The notes: a model not told the origin generated them from the sequence alone. A DNA stretch of 64,000 nucleotides from Azospira sp. I13 (GCF_003112695.1 NZ_BFBP01000003.1:390460-454459); one strand, 5' to 3'; shown: positions 47,725 to 58,412, counted from the first letter of the stretch. Numbers and translations are program-made.

Positions 47725-48486
47725 CTAGGGGCGCTCACAGACGACCGTGAAGAGTGTGACTTCCCGATTTTCTGCAGGTTGTTGTTGGGTATGAATGCTG
47801 ACACGGGGTTTGGTAAAACCAAGAATGCCAAGTGCAGAGATGAAGAACTGCGGGGTGAAGTGCCACCACGTATGCACCTGGCGCATCCCCTGGTGTGGCA
47901 GCAGCATGCAGACGGGACCATCGCCCAACGTGGGATTCCATATCTCGGTGATGACCATCGCATGTTCGGTTCGCTTGGCCACGCTTTCGAGCAGATCAAA
48001 GGGGCGTCGGCAGTGGAGTAGTACCGAGGCCAGCAGGCCGATGTCGAACTGGCCCGCTGCTGCCGGAATATTGCAGGGGTCTGTTTCCATCAGGCGGACA
48101 CGCGAGTTTTTTTCATGGTGGACGTACCAGAATGAGTTTCTGACCCGCTTGATTTCTTCCGTAAACTCGCGTCTCCAGGTGGCGAAATCGTAGTTCTCAA
48201 AAGGCACCGTATCCCAAAGATAGGCGAGGGGCGGTTCCACGCAGGTGACGTTTGCCCCCCGGCTTTCCATGTAATAAGAAAGAAAGCCGCTGGCCGGGCC
48301 CACTTCAAGGACTGAACGGTTGGTCAGGTCAACGCCGCCCAGGTACTGGGCTGCATTTTTGCGCAGATCCCATTGGCCAATGATTTCGCCATCGGCCGTA
48401 TCAAAGGAGTGGTAAAAGCTGCAATCTTGAAGTTGAGGCTTGGGATATTGGGCGAACAAGGAATCCGGATTCTTCGTTTGGGGCAT
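47725..48486 (-). CDS. SAM-dependent methyltransferase, DUF1698-like
   Basis: 253 aa from ATG 48486. SVLEVGPASGFLSYYMESRGANVTCVEPP is motif I plus strand 2; FDIGLLASVLLHCRRPFDLLESVAKRTEHAMVITE is motif II/III. FYHSFDTADGEIIGQWDLR before the fold resembles the tRNA-mo5U methyltransferase/DUF1698 group, though glycan methyltransferases share it. Third minus-strand enzyme of the island operon, 23 bases before the giant gene. Confidence 0.8.
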   Translation of the reverse strand: MPQTKNPDSLFAQYPKPQLQDCSFYHSFDTADGEIIGQWDLRKNAAQYLGGVDLTNRSVLEVGPASGFLSYYMESRGANVTCVEPPLAYLWDTVPFENYDFATWRREFTEEIKRVRNSFWYVHHEKNSRVRLMETDPCNIPAAAGQFDIGLLASVLLHCRRPFDLLESVAKRTEHAMVITEIWNPTLGDGPVCMLLPHQGMRQVHTWWHFTPQFFISALGILGFTKPRVSIHTQQQPAENREVTLFTVVCERP

Positions 48487-48539
48487 GGGAAAGTCTATTA
48501 AGGGGGCTGTCGTAGTCAGCCGACAAGAAAGGGGCACGC

Positions 48540-49580
48540 CTATTGCCGTGCTTGCGCGGCACAAATATGCAGCGCTAATTCGGTCAGCAATTGCCCGACA
48601 ATGAGCGGAGTGGCTGCAACGTGGCTGACGCCGAGTTGGCGAGCTTGGTGACTGCGTTGCGCTGCGGTGGTGTAGATCTCTCGCAATGCCTGCGCCCAGT
48701 CGGCGATTGGCGCGTGGGGGTCAAGGGTCATGCCACCGTTGCCAACTAATGCCGGTAGTGCGCCCCGGTTGCTGGCCAGTACGGGAAGGCCGTTGAGCTG
48801 GGCTTCAATGACGGTTCGACCAAACGACTCCTCCCAGATGGAGGGCATGAGAAGCACCTTGGCCTGGGAATAGGCTTCCCGCATGTCCGATGTGGGTGGG
48901 CACCAGTGGATATTGCCCAATGATCGGGCCCGGGCGCGGCAGTATTCTCGCCAAGTGGGGGCCAGGTTCCAGCTTTCATAAACCAGAAAGGGGAGTTCCG
49001 GGCAGGCCGCCGCCAGGGCGAACATGATCTCCACACCCTTGATCGGGGTCGGATTGACAAATAGCACCTGTTCCCCGGTGCCGTCCGCCAGATATTGCGC
49101 AGGATCGACAATCGGCGGGATGACACAGCAATCAATATTGCTCAGGGAATGCCAGCGCTGGGCAGTAAAGTCCGAGTTGGCAAAGTAGCGTAGCGCGGGG
49201 TCGGCAACCAGCGTACCCGCAAGTTGGTGGGTCTCAACGTTATGCAGATAGACCGCCGTGGGCCGACCGGTAGACAGGCTGCGAATGACCATCGGCAGCA
49301 GGCTGGTTCCGGTTTGAACCACAATTACGTCGGCGCGCCAGTTGCTCGCAATCTCCGGCAGGAGCTCTTCAGGGTCGGCTGCGCGAGTGACCGGGTAACC
49401 CAGGTCGTAGTCCGTTCTCAAGGGGGGAGCAGTGGCTCCTGCATCAAGGGACTGTCCGCACAGTACACTTGCTTCGCCACCCATGGTCTTGATCGTCAGG
49501 CAGAGATCATGGGTGGTTGTCTGCAAGCCACCGTGAATTTCAGGCAGGTGCGGGTAGTTGGATACAAAAAGGATGCGCAT
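48540..49580 (-). CDS. GT4 family glycosyltransferase
   Basis: 346 aa. MRILFVSNYPHLPEIHGGLQTTTHDLC is the GT-B N-terminal loop; EQVLFVNPTPIKGVEIMFALA and LLMPSIWEESFGRTVIEAQLNGLPVLASNRGALPALVG form the nucleotide-sugar-binding C-terminal half with the EX7E-like motif. Cytoplasmic; donor sugar unknown. Confidence 0.87.
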   Translation of the reverse strand: MRILFVSNYPHLPEIHGGLQTTTHDLCLTIKTMGGEASVLCGQSLDAGATAPPLRTDYDLGYPVTRAADPEELLPEIASNWRADVIVVQTGTSLLPMVIRSLSTGRPTAVYLHNVETHQLAGTLVADPALRYFANSDFTAQRWHSLSNIDCCVIPPIVDPAQYLADGTGEQVLFVNPTPIKGVEIMFALAAACPELPFLVYESWNLAPTWREYCRARARSLGNIHWCPPTSDMREAYSQAKVLLMPSIWEESFGRTVIEAQLNGLPVLASNRGALPALVGNGGMTLDPHAPIADWAQALREIYTTAAQRSHQARQLGVSHVAATPLIVGQLLTELALHICAAQARQ

Positions 49581-49628
49581 GAACCCGCAGGACCTGATAT
49601 CCGTAATCTGGTGGCGACTCCTGTGGAG

Positions 49629-50465
49629 TCAGGAGGCGATTTTGTTGGACCCAGTGGCCAGCAAGTTATTCAGTGTCAAATTCGGGTTGGCTTGCTGAGT
49701 ATTGTCTGTGTTCACGGTTATACGATCTGGGGCCAATCGTTGATTCGGCAGATTCTGGCCGCTTTGTCGATCACTGGTACTCAATAGGGGAGTGACAGGG
49801 GTGGGGGACGTCGGGGCTGGAGTACCTGTCGGGGTCCGGGTTTGCTCCAATTGGCTTAACTGGGAGGTTAGTTGCTGTGGCGACATCCGTGTAGGGGCGC
49901 TTGGGCCATTTTGATTGCTATTAACCGAGAATCCCGGACGGGTGACCGATTGTGTCCCTGAGGGATTTGATACCCGCATCTGCTGTCCGAACAAGAACGT
50001 GGCCTGTGTCTCATTGCCTCGCACAGAAACCAACGAGATGCCCCCCAGAACTTCAACCGTGGAGAACGGGGTGGTAATGACGGCAGCTTCGTTTTTGCTG
50101 ATGAATCCGCCGACGATACGCAAGGAGCCCCGAATCAAATTCAGGCGAACCTTTCCCTTTTGGGTTTCGGCGTCATAGGTGAATTCATCAATCGTCAATT
50201 CCGAATCCGGCCCGAGGGTCAGCGCAGACTGATCCAGAAAAAGTGCGTGCAACGAGTCGTTGTTACCAGTCTGCAGGCGCTGGCCGGGAATCACGTTAAC
50301 GCCAACATGTGCCGTATTGCCCGTATCGCCACTGGCGCTGCTCTGGGCTGAGGTGGTGACAATACCAACGGGCAAAATTGCCGCGTGTGCGGCCCCGGTG
50401 GGCAGTGCCGCACTGCTGGTGAGTGCAGCAGCTAACCACAGGTCACGATAGAAGGGGGGGCTCAT
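49629..50465 (-). CDS. secreted FecR-domain protein
   Basis: 278 aa from ATG 50465 with AAGGAG seven bases before it; an earlier TTG at 50483 includes that site and is rejected. Signal peptide to AHA-A (LWLAAALTSSAALPTGAAHA). FecR-type beta domain about 35-160 (GQRLQTGNNDSLHALFLDQSALTLGPDSELTIDEFTYD, VRLNLIRGSLRIVGG, ITTPFSTVEVLGGI). C-terminal half is Ser/Thr/Pro/Gln/Asn-rich and low-complexity, possibly a glycosylated stalk. No FecI sigma gene is adjacent, so it is not a classical iron regulator. Confidence 0.82.
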   Translation of the reverse strand: MSPPFYRDLWLAAALTSSAALPTGAAHAAILPVGIVTTSAQSSASGDTGNTAHVGVNVIPGQRLQTGNNDSLHALFLDQSALTLGPDSELTIDEFTYDAETQKGKVRLNLIRGSLRIVGGFISKNEAAVITTPFSTVEVLGGISLVSVRGNETQATFLFGQQMRVSNPSGTQSVTRPGFSVNSNQNGPSAPTRMSPQQLTSQLSQLEQTRTPTGTPAPTSPTPVTPLLSTSDRQSGQNLPNQRLAPDRITVNTDNTQQANPNLTLNNLLATGSNKIAS

Positions 50466-50521
50466 GGCAGACTCCTTGTGCAAGCATCAACTGTAAACGC
50501 AGGTCGTAAGACTCGATTCCA

Positions 50522-51916
50522 TCAGAATCGGTAAACCAGGGCGCCCAGCGATGAGGTGTTTTTGCTTTGGTAATTTGGAATGTTCGAGTGGGTACGGGCT
50601 TGTTCCAATTGCATCAGCAATGACCAATCGCTGGAAATGGGAATTGATAAACTAGCCCCCACGCGCCAGTCATCGTCCTTGCGGGTAATACCCGAATGAA
50701 TGCTCGGATCCGGCCCACCGTATTTTCGTGATGCAACACCCGTCCATAGGGCGCTGTGCCAATAGCTGCCAACGGTACCGGAAATCGGGCTGGCAAAGCT
50801 GGTCGAGTAGGTGACTCTCAGCTCTTGCCCATCGTAGTCATAGTAATCGCGCCCGGTTTGATGTTTCCGCAAACCCAAGGTGGCGCTGATAAAGTGACCA
50901 GCAGCCAGTTCATGGGCCAACTGGAAGCGCAGATGGTTGTCAGGGCCAGCGAGCTGAGCTGCATTTGGAATGTCGATGCGCTCACTGTATTTGTAGTCTC
51001 GATATTCGTAGATGGCGCTGGTCAGCGTTTTTTCGCTTATCCGATATTCGGATTCCAGGCCCAGGCCCTGGTTGCTGAGGTAGCGATGCCCTTGGGCAGC
51101 AAGCTCGGTGAGGATCAGATAGGGGCGAATGTACCAACCCGGAAGCGAGGCTGCCGAGGGCTTGAAGCGTACCCCTGTGGTGAATTCGGCCCAGGCGAGA
51201 TTGTAGGGCTGCTCCTGATTGGCCCGCAGTTGGCGGCCACTGGAGGACTGAAAATTGACGATCTGCCCCGTAAAGGAGCTGACCAGGGTTGCTTCGTTTT
51301 GCCAGCCGAGGTCGTAGCGATGATCCAGGCGGGCGGTCAGCTGTAAGTCGTTATCTGCTTTGGGCTTGAATCCCGGAAGCAACGGAACGAGGGCGCCCGC
51401 GGAATAGACCTGGTCCGCCTCACTGCGTGCGCTCGGATTGGTCTGCCGACGCAGGCCAACCATGATGCTGCCGCTCAGTTGCGATGGCTGGTTACGTGCG
51501 CTGACATCGCGCAGCAATCTTTCTGCCACGGCGCGTTGTTCGTCAGAGAGGCGGGTATCAGACAATGCCTGCTGGAGCAGGCTTTCAGACATCTGGTAAG
51601 AGCCGAGCCGATAGTAAAGCACCGCGAGTTCCAAACGAATCGAGGGGTGTGGGTCGGGACTCAGAAGTTGTCTTTCCAGTGCAGCAATGCCCCCTTCGTA
51701 ATTACCAGCTGATATCAGCAGACGGGCATATCTTTGGCCGGCATCCTGATCGCTCGGATCCTTGAGAACCTGCCGAAAGGCTTCGTTTACTTGGCTGTCA
51801 ATAGCGTGAATGACTGGCGCCTCTTGGGCAATAGCTAGCGTGCTTGCACATACCAAGGCACTAGCTACGAACCATTGCCGTAGCTCGGAACTCGGTTGAT
51901 CCGGCGATTTTGCCAA
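50522..51916 (-). CDS. TPR plus outer-membrane beta-barrel protein (Slam-like)
   Basis: 464 aa from TTG 51916, with AAGGAG nine bases upstream. Signal peptide ends CASTLAIAQEA. Residues about 40-150 are TPR-like (QRYARLLISAGNYEGGIAALERQLL; LELAVLYYRLGSYQMSESLLQQAL). Residues about 160-464 alternate amphipathic beta strands with many aromatic girdle residues and end in Phe (LGALVYRF), as outer-membrane barrels do. The layout (periplasmic TPR then barrel) is that of Slam/DUF560 surface lipoprotein exporters. First gene of the island operon. Confidence 0.7.
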   Translation of the reverse strand: MAKSPDQPSSELRQWFVASALVCASTLAIAQEAPVIHAIDSQVNEAFRQVLKDPSDQDAGQRYARLLISAGNYEGGIAALERQLLSPDPHPSIRLELAVLYYRLGSYQMSESLLQQALSDTRLSDEQRAVAERLLRDVSARNQPSQLSGSIMVGLRRQTNPSARSEADQVYSAGALVPLLPGFKPKADNDLQLTARLDHRYDLGWQNEATLVSSFTGQIVNFQSSSGRQLRANQEQPYNLAWAEFTTGVRFKPSAASLPGWYIRPYLILTELAAQGHRYLSNQGLGLESEYRISEKTLTSAIYEYRDYKYSERIDIPNAAQLAGPDNHLRFQLAHELAAGHFISATLGLRKHQTGRDYYDYDGQELRVTYSTSFASPISGTVGSYWHSALWTGVASRKYGGPDPSIHSGITRKDDDWRVGASLSIPISSDWSLLMQLEQARTHSNIPNYQSKNTSSLGALVYRF

Positions 51917-52541
51917 TTTTTCGACTCCTTGATGGATTGGTGCGACAGCGCTTGATGACGGGAATAATGCGAATTATTCCATAAATATAATGCTAACAGG
52001 TTTTATGCAAGAATTCTTAGCGAGTCTGGTTAAAGTCGATAGCCAGTATTCACGCGTGGAGTTCTGGCTGAAAATGGATCGGGAAACAGGGCCGGCACCA
52101 AGCCGTGTGATGACTTGGCCCTCCCTGCGTTTGAGGAAATTCATGGGAACGTCGCATCAAAAGTGGAAATAACAAGCCACAGCAGCAATTTCAACGCAGA
52201 TGGCAAGGCTAATGCGCCATTTTTCGGGTGCGCAAGACATGTTCCGTCGTTTTTCCCCAGTTCATAAGTAATAAATGGCTGCGGCATTGCATCAGTAGCC
52301 CATTTCCTCACCAACATGCGAAAGCCCTGCGTTCTTGGGCGTGTCGATGTGATTGTTCGAGAGGTTTGGGCCGCTGCCTGCAACTGAACGGGGGGGGATG
52401 TCATTGGGCGGCATCTGGCTAGGCCACCTGCTGGGCTACAGGGCATCCGCGCGTATTGCAGTAGATCCCCTCAATGCCATTTGTCGCGCAACCCAAGGAA
52501 AGGCCCCCGAGTTCAGACGAAATCGGGGGCCTTTTTGTCGC
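51917..52541 (-). other. intergenic region upstream of the island operon
   Basis: 625 bases. Near 51961-51980 is an 8-bp inverted repeat GGAATAAT-GCGA-ATTATTCC about 45 bases before the TTG start of the barrel gene, in AT-rich DNA with TATATT-like stretches: the probable promoter/operator. A bidirectional hairpin lies at 52499-52536. No gene recognised in the remainder. Confidence 0.5.
52499..52536 (-). terminator. terminator downstream of tRNA-Arg
   Basis: AAAGGCCCCCGA (52499-52510) and TCGGGGGCCTTT (52523-52534) with flanking T run on the + strand (to 52536); located just past the 3' end of the tRNA. Confidence 0.75.
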
Positions 52542-52616
52542 TGGCGTCCCCACCCGGAATCGAACCAGGAACTGCTCCTTAGGAGGGAGCCGTTATATCC
52601 ATTTAACTATGGAGAC
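52542..52616 (-). tRNA. tRNA-Arg (anticodon CCU)
   Basis: Read on the minus strand: acceptor GTCTCCA/TGGGGAC, D stem GTTA/TAAC, anticodon stem GCTCC/GGAGC with loop CTCCTAA (anticodon CCT in DNA), T stem CCTGG/CCGGG with loop TTCGATT, and an encoded 3' CCA (52542-52544). All four stems close. Confidence 0.95.
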
Positions 52617-52764
52617 TCGTGCTGCCGGTGCCCGGTACTGCCCGCTGTCACAGGGGCGCCGGGGCTGGCGCAGAAGGGCGACAAGTCTATCAGCTAGGCT
52701 GCGGGAGTGAAAGGCGAAAGCAGGAGGGCAGGCGCTGGGAATGGTACGCCTGCCCCGGGTTGGC

Positions 52765-53978
<1,214 letters not shown>

Positions 53979-53985
<7 letters not shown>

Positions 53986-54695
53986 GGCAGGGCCTCTCCG
54001 AGAGGGGCTGCGGGGTGGGTGGGGGCGTCGTGCACGATCTGGCCGTCGAGAAAGCGCACCTGGCGCTTGGCATGGTGGGCGATGTCCGGCTCGTGGGTGA
54101 CCAGGACGATGGTGATGCCTTCCCGGTTCAACTCTTCGAACAGGGCCATGATTTCCTCGCTGGTATGGCTGTCCAGATTGCCCGTGGGTTCGTCGGCGAG
54201 GATCAGCCGGGGCCGGTTCACCAGGGCCCGGGCGATGGCCACCCGCTGCTGCTGGCCGCCGGAAATGCGGTTGGGCAGGGATTTGCCGTACTTGCCCAGG
54301 CCCACCTTGGCGAGCATCTCCCGGGCCCGGGCCAGACGCTCTTCTTTCTCCACGCCGTAGTAGACCAGGGGCAGGGCCACGTTGTCTTCCAGGTTCATGC
54401 GGGGCAGCAGATTGAAACCCTGGAAGACGAAGCCGATGGTGCGGTTGCGCAACAGAGCAGTCTGGTCCTTGTCCAGCTCGGCGACGCTCTTGCCGTCGAG
54501 CACGTAGCGACCGGCAGTGGGCCGATCCAGGCAGCCGAGGATGTTCATGAAGGTGGATTTGCCGGAACCGGAGGGGCCCATGATGGCCACGAATTCCCCC
54601 GGAGTAATGGTCAGGCTGACGCCCTTGAGTACCGGGAAGGGCCCCATGGGCGTGTCGTAGGCCTTGTCCAGGTTCTCCACCTGGATGACCGCCAT
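53979..54695 (-). CDS. macB: MacB-type ABC transporter ATPase
   Basis: 238 aa from ATG 54695 ([13 protein letters not shown]) with GGGGG upstream; an ATG at 54746 in frame overlaps the MacA stop as ATGA and would add 17 unconserved residues. Walker [11 protein letters not shown]-loop VFQGFNLL, signature [15 protein letters not shown], Walker [14 protein letters not shown]-loop VTHE. Ends inside the start of the permease gene. Split ATPase/permease form of MacB. Confidence 0.92.
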
Positions 54696-54745
54696 ATTGC
54701 TGCCCCCGGGGTGGGCGGAGAGGACGGAATGGGGCGTCAGGCCCA

Positions 54746-55984
54746 TCAGAACATCCTCATGCGCAGGTTGCCGGAACCGGCGGAGCCATTGGCATCGGGC
54801 AGGTTTTCGCCCAGCACCACCTGATCGCCCACCTTGAGCTCGCTGGAGGTGATTTCGGTGTTGCGGTTGTCGGTAATGCCCAGGGTGACGCTGATGGGGA
54901 CCACTTCGCCGCCCCGCAGCACGTACACCGTGCCGCTGGCACTGTCCTTCTTGCGCTGGCGGTCGCCGGACTTGGCGTTGTTGCCGGGGCCGGGGGGCGG
55001 GCCCATGCCCATCATGCCGGGGCCGCCCAGGGGTGAGGCACTGCTGGCCTTCTTCGGCTCCGCCGGCTTGTAGCGCAGGGCAGCGTTGGGCACGGTGAGT
55101 ACGTCATCATGCTTGGCCACGGCGATATTCACGTAGGCAGTCATGCCGGGCAGAAGAATCTGTTCCGGGTTTTCCACCGCCACCACCACGTTATAGGTGA
55201 CCACGTTCTGCTGGGTGGTGGGGTTGAGGCGCATCTGCTTCACCTCGCCCTTGAAACTGCGGTTGGGGAAGGCGTCCACGTTGAATTTCACCGGTTGCCC
55301 CACCTTGATGTTGCCGATGTCGGCTTCGGCGAAGCTGGTGTAAATCTGCATGGCTGTCAGATCCTGGGCGATCTTGAACAGGGTGGGAGTCTGGAAGCTG
55401 GCGGCCACGGTCTGGCCCACGTCGATCTGCCGGTCCACCACCACGCCGGAAACCGGGGAGCGGATTACCGAATAACCCAGGTTGGCCCGGTCTTTCTGGT
55501 TGGCGGCCTGGCTCTGCTGGAACTGGGCCTGGGCGGCGCGGCGGGCCTGCACCGCCTGGTCCAGCTCCTGGCGGCTGACGTATTCCTGGGCGAAGAGGGC
55601 CTTCATACGCTCCTCGCTGGCAATGGCCAGGTCCAGGGACGCTTTGGCGCTGGCGATATTGGCGTCGCTCTGGTGCACCTGGGCGGCGTAGAGGGAATCG
55701 TCCAGCTCGGCGAGAATCTGGCCCTGCTTCACCTGATCGTTGAAATCCACGTAGAGCTTGCGCACGGTGCCGGAAACCTGGGTACCCACGTTGACCAGGG
55801 TCACCGGGTTGAGGGTGCCGTTGGCGGAAACGCTCTGGGTGATGCTGCCCTTTTCCAGGGCCTGCAGCTTGTAGCGCTGCTCCACGGTAGGAGCGGTGGC
55901 CTTCTGGTAGGCCACGTAGCCGCCGCCGGCCAGGAGGGGAATGGCCAGGGCGAGGACGATGGTTTTCTTGTTCGGGCGTTTCAT
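54746..55984 (-). CDS. macA: MacA-type periplasmic adaptor
   Basis: 412-aa HlyD/RND adaptor. Membrane anchor at about 9-26 (IVLALAIPLLAGGGYVAY), barrel-sandwich half-motifs NVGTQVSGTVRKLYVDFNDQVKQGQ and LGYSVIRSPVSGVVVDRQIDVGQTV, a coiled-coil hairpin between, and a membrane-proximal domain. A Gly/Pro/Met-rich insert (about 325-350) interrupts the C-terminal domain. Stop overlaps the ATPase region. Links MacB to TolC. Confidence 0.92.
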   Translation of the reverse strand: MKRPNKKTIVLALAIPLLAGGGYVAYQKATAPTVEQRYKLQALEKGSITQSVSANGTLNPVTLVNVGTQVSGTVRKLYVDFNDQVKQGQILAELDDSLYAAQVHQSDANIASAKASLDLAIASEERMKALFAQEYVSRQELDQAVQARRAAQAQFQQSQAANQKDRANLGYSVIRSPVSGVVVDRQIDVGQTVAASFQTPTLFKIAQDLTAMQIYTSFAEADIGNIKVGQPVKFNVDAFPNRSFKGEVKQMRLNPTTQQNVVTYNVVVAVENPEQILLPGMTAYVNIAVAKHDDVLTVPNAALRYKPAEPKKASSASPLGGPGMMGMGPPPGPGNNAKSGDRQRKKDSASGTVYVLRGGEVVPISVTLGITDNRNTEITSSELKVGDQVVLGENLPDANGSAGSGNLRMRMF

Positions 55985-55985
55985 G

Positions 55986-57521
55986 TCAGTTCGTGCCTTG
56001 GGGAGTGCCGGAGGAAACCGGCTGGCTGGCCCCGTTCAGGGGTTGGCTGGCGGAAGAGGGGAGGGTTGTGGTGGCAGAGCTGCGGGCGTCGGGCAAGCTC
56101 TGCAGCAGGGAAATATCCAGGTTGCCCATGGCCTGGGCCAGGGTGGCGCGGGAGACGTTCCAGTCGAAGGTGGCCTGTACCCGCTGCTGCCGGGCCAGGG
56201 CCAGGGCGCTCTGGGCGTTGAGGACATCGAGAATGCTGCCGACGCCAGCCTTGTAGCGGCCCAGGGCCACCTTCTCGGCGGCCTCGGCGGAGTTGAGCAG
56301 GTCGGCCGTGGTCTGCAGGGATTGGCCCGCCGTCAGCAGATTCTGGTAGGACTGCCAGACATCCAGGGCCACCTGCTGGCGGATGCGCTCCCGCTGGGCT
56401 TCCCGGGCTTCCTTCAGGGCTTCCGCGTTACGTACCTTGTACGTGGTGGAAAAACCGGTAAACAGGGGCACGTTGAGGGTGACACCGATGCTGGAGGTGT
56501 GACTGCTGCTGCCGCCAATATCCTGGAAGGCGGGCGCGGCGGCGAGGGAGACAGTGGGCAGGCCGGCGGCTCGGGCGGCGTCCACGCTGGCCTGGGCGGC
56601 CTTGACCTGGGCTTCGGCGGCATTCAGGTCGGGGCGGCGTCGGCGAGCCTCTTCCACCAGGGCGGCGACATCCTGTTGGAATGCCTTGTCTGGTGCGGCC
56701 AGGGGGGCGGCCGGCACCAGGGCTGGAGGACGATGGGCATCGCCACCGATGACGGTGGCCAGGCTGCCCTGGGCGTTCTTCAGATCGCGCTCCGCCTGGA
56801 TGCGCTTCAGGGTGGCCTGGGAATAGGCGGTCTGGGCTTGCAGGCGGTCGGCAGGAGTGGCGGTACCCACCTTGTAGCGGGCTTCGGCGGCGTTGAAACT
56901 TTCCTGGGCGGCCCGCTCCGACTCCCGGGCAGCGGCCTGGGCGGCATCGCCGGCCTGGACCTGGTAGTAGCCCTGGAGGGCGGCAAGGAAGACGCTCTGC
57001 ACCGTGCTGTCCTGGGTGGCCGCCGCTGCCGCCAGCAACTGGCGGGCGTTTTCCAGGGTGGCGGCCCGGGTACCGAAGTCGAACAGCAGGTAGGAGAGGG
57101 TCAGGCTGGCGTTTTTCTGCGTATAGCTCTCCGGGTTGCGCGCATCGTTGCGGTTGCGGCTCTGGCCGGCAGCCAGGTTGAGGCTGGGCAGGTAGGCGGC
57201 CTGGGCCACGCCCACCAGGGCGGCCTGGGCCCGGGCATTGGCCCAGATTTCCCGGGTCTGGGGATTGTGGCAAAGGGCCCGGTTCACTACTTCCACCAGA
57301 TCCAGGGGCGCAGCAGCCGGCCTTTCGGGGCAGGGGCGGGCGCTTTCGGGGCCGCCCAGCAGGGGCCGGGGCGGAGTCAGGGCTTCGGTATCGAAAGGGT
57401 CCAGGGCCCGGGCCGGGGCGCTGCCAAGCAGGGCCAGCAGCGGGAGGGCAAGAGCAAGTGTATGGACGGAACGGCGGGGTCGGGGCAGGGTTCCCCGGGC
57501 GGGCTTCAAAGCGGGTTTCAT
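55986..57521 (-). CDS. TolC family outer-membrane channel
   Basis: 511 aa from ATG 57521 (the open frame starts at 57593). Basic start and signal peptide ending APARA. Two OEP repeats with paired coiled-coil hairpins (YLPSLNLAAGQSRN...LSYLLFDFGTRAATLENARQLL; GLPTVSLAAAPAFQD...LNVPLFTGFSTTYKVRNAEAL) and YKAGVGSILDVLNAQSALALARQQ. Provides the exit duct for the MacAB pair; one base separates its stop from macA. A hairpin (57564-57585) and TATACT-like box lie upstream. Confidence 0.93.
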   Translation of the reverse strand: MKPALKPARGTLPRPRRSVHTLALALPLLALLGSAPARALDPFDTEALTPPRPLLGGPESARPCPERPAAAPLDLVEVVNRALCHNPQTREIWANARAQAALVGVAQAAYLPSLNLAAGQSRNRNDARNPESYTQKNASLTLSYLLFDFGTRAATLENARQLLAAAAATQDSTVQSVFLAALQGYYQVQAGDAAQAAARESERAAQESFNAAEARYKVGTATPADRLQAQTAYSQATLKRIQAERDLKNAQGSLATVIGGDAHRPPALVPAAPLAAPDKAFQQDVAALVEEARRRRPDLNAAEAQVKAAQASVDAARAAGLPTVSLAAAPAFQDIGGSSSHTSSIGVTLNVPLFTGFSTTYKVRNAEALKEAREAQRERIRQQVALDVWQSYQNLLTAGQSLQTTADLLNSAEAAEKVALGRYKAGVGSILDVLNAQSALALARQQRVQATFDWNVSRATLAQAMGNLDISLLQSLPDARSSATTTLPSSASQPLNGASQPVSSGTPQGTN

Positions 57522-57719
57522 GAAGGGGTGGCCGGAGCCATGGATGATTTTTGCCAAAGTATAACGGCCCCGGGAAAGGGGCCGTGGGAACAAGTTGTTA
57601 CGGGATGTTGCAATTGCAAAATCCCGTTTGGTCTGGTGGTTTTGTCGTCGCTTTTGCGCGGCTTTTGCGCGAAATTCACTTGAATTTCGCGTGGACTCCG
57701 GGTGGATTTTTCCCCGCGT

Positions 57720-58412
57720 TCAGTCCGCCAGTTCGATCTGACCGGAGATGTTCACCATGACGCTGGATTCGCCGCCTTCCATGGGCATGGGGCTGGCCTC
57801 CGCTGCCATGAGGGCCGCCTTCATGCGGGGGGCGAAGGGCGGGCGGCCACCGCTGCTGCCGATGGAAAGCTGCTTGACCCGCCAGGCCTTGCCCAGGGTA
57901 TCGCCTACCAGCTTGGCCCGGGCATTGAAGGCGGCCAGGGCGTCCACCATGGCCTCATCCTCGATCTTCTTCTGGGTTTCCGGGGCCGGCAGGAAATGCA
58001 CGCCGGCTACGCCGAGCGTGGCTTGCAGCTTGCCCAGCAGCTCGGAGAGGGCGGCGGCGTCCCGGGCTTCCAGGGTGATGTCGGAGCGCATGCGCCAGGA
58101 TTCGATACGGCCGCTCTTGCCATAGATCGGGTAGGTGGTGGTGCCGCCGCTCTGGGCCTTGACGCCCTTGTAGCCCTTGGCGGTGCGCAGGCCTTCGGCG
58201 ACTGCGCTGTTCACCTTCTGGGCCAGGTCGCCGGTACCGCTGCCGCTGGCTTCGGCGAATACCACCGCCTGTACCAGATCGTTGGGGGCCGGGCGGCTGG
58301 CGGAGGCGGAGAGGTCCACCAGGGTGCCAGCCTGGGCACCGGTGGCAAGGCCGAGGGCGGCGACGGCGAGAAGGCTGCAGAAGCGGGGGGCGGGGGAGCG
58401 GCGCAGGAACAT
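57720..58412 (-). CDS. SIMPL-domain (DUF541) periplasmic protein
   Basis: 230 aa from ATG 58412 with AAAGGAAAG upstream. Signal peptide to GAQAG. Body VDLSASASRPAPNDLVQAVVFAEASG..., IESWRMRSDITLEARDAAALSELLGKLQ and LGKAWRVKQLSIGSSG match the SIMPL/DUF541 fold (BP26-like). Likely periplasmic; role not established. Downstream of no obvious partner. Confidence 0.85.
   Translation of the reverse strand: MFLRRSPAPRFCSLLAVAALGLATGAQAGTLVDLSASASRPAPNDLVQAVVFAEASGSGTGDLAQKVNSAVAEGLRTAKGYKGVKAQSGGTTTYPIYGKSGRIESWRMRSDITLEARDAAALSELLGKLQATLGVAGVHFLPAPETQKKIEDEAMVDALAAFNARAKLVGDTLGKAWRVKQLSIGSSGGRPPFAPRMKAALMAAEASPMPMEGGESSVMVNISGQIELAD

Noticed and set aside
49629-50465. FecR protein as an iron-signalling regulator
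   Set aside because: No FecI-type sigma factor or TonB receptor is adjacent and the protein has a cleavable signal peptide rather than an anti-sigma domain and membrane anchor.
52542-52616. tRNA-Arg as integration site of the surface island
   Set aside because: No duplicated tRNA 3' end was found near the left edge of the island and no integrase gene is present, so the proximity alone is not evidence.
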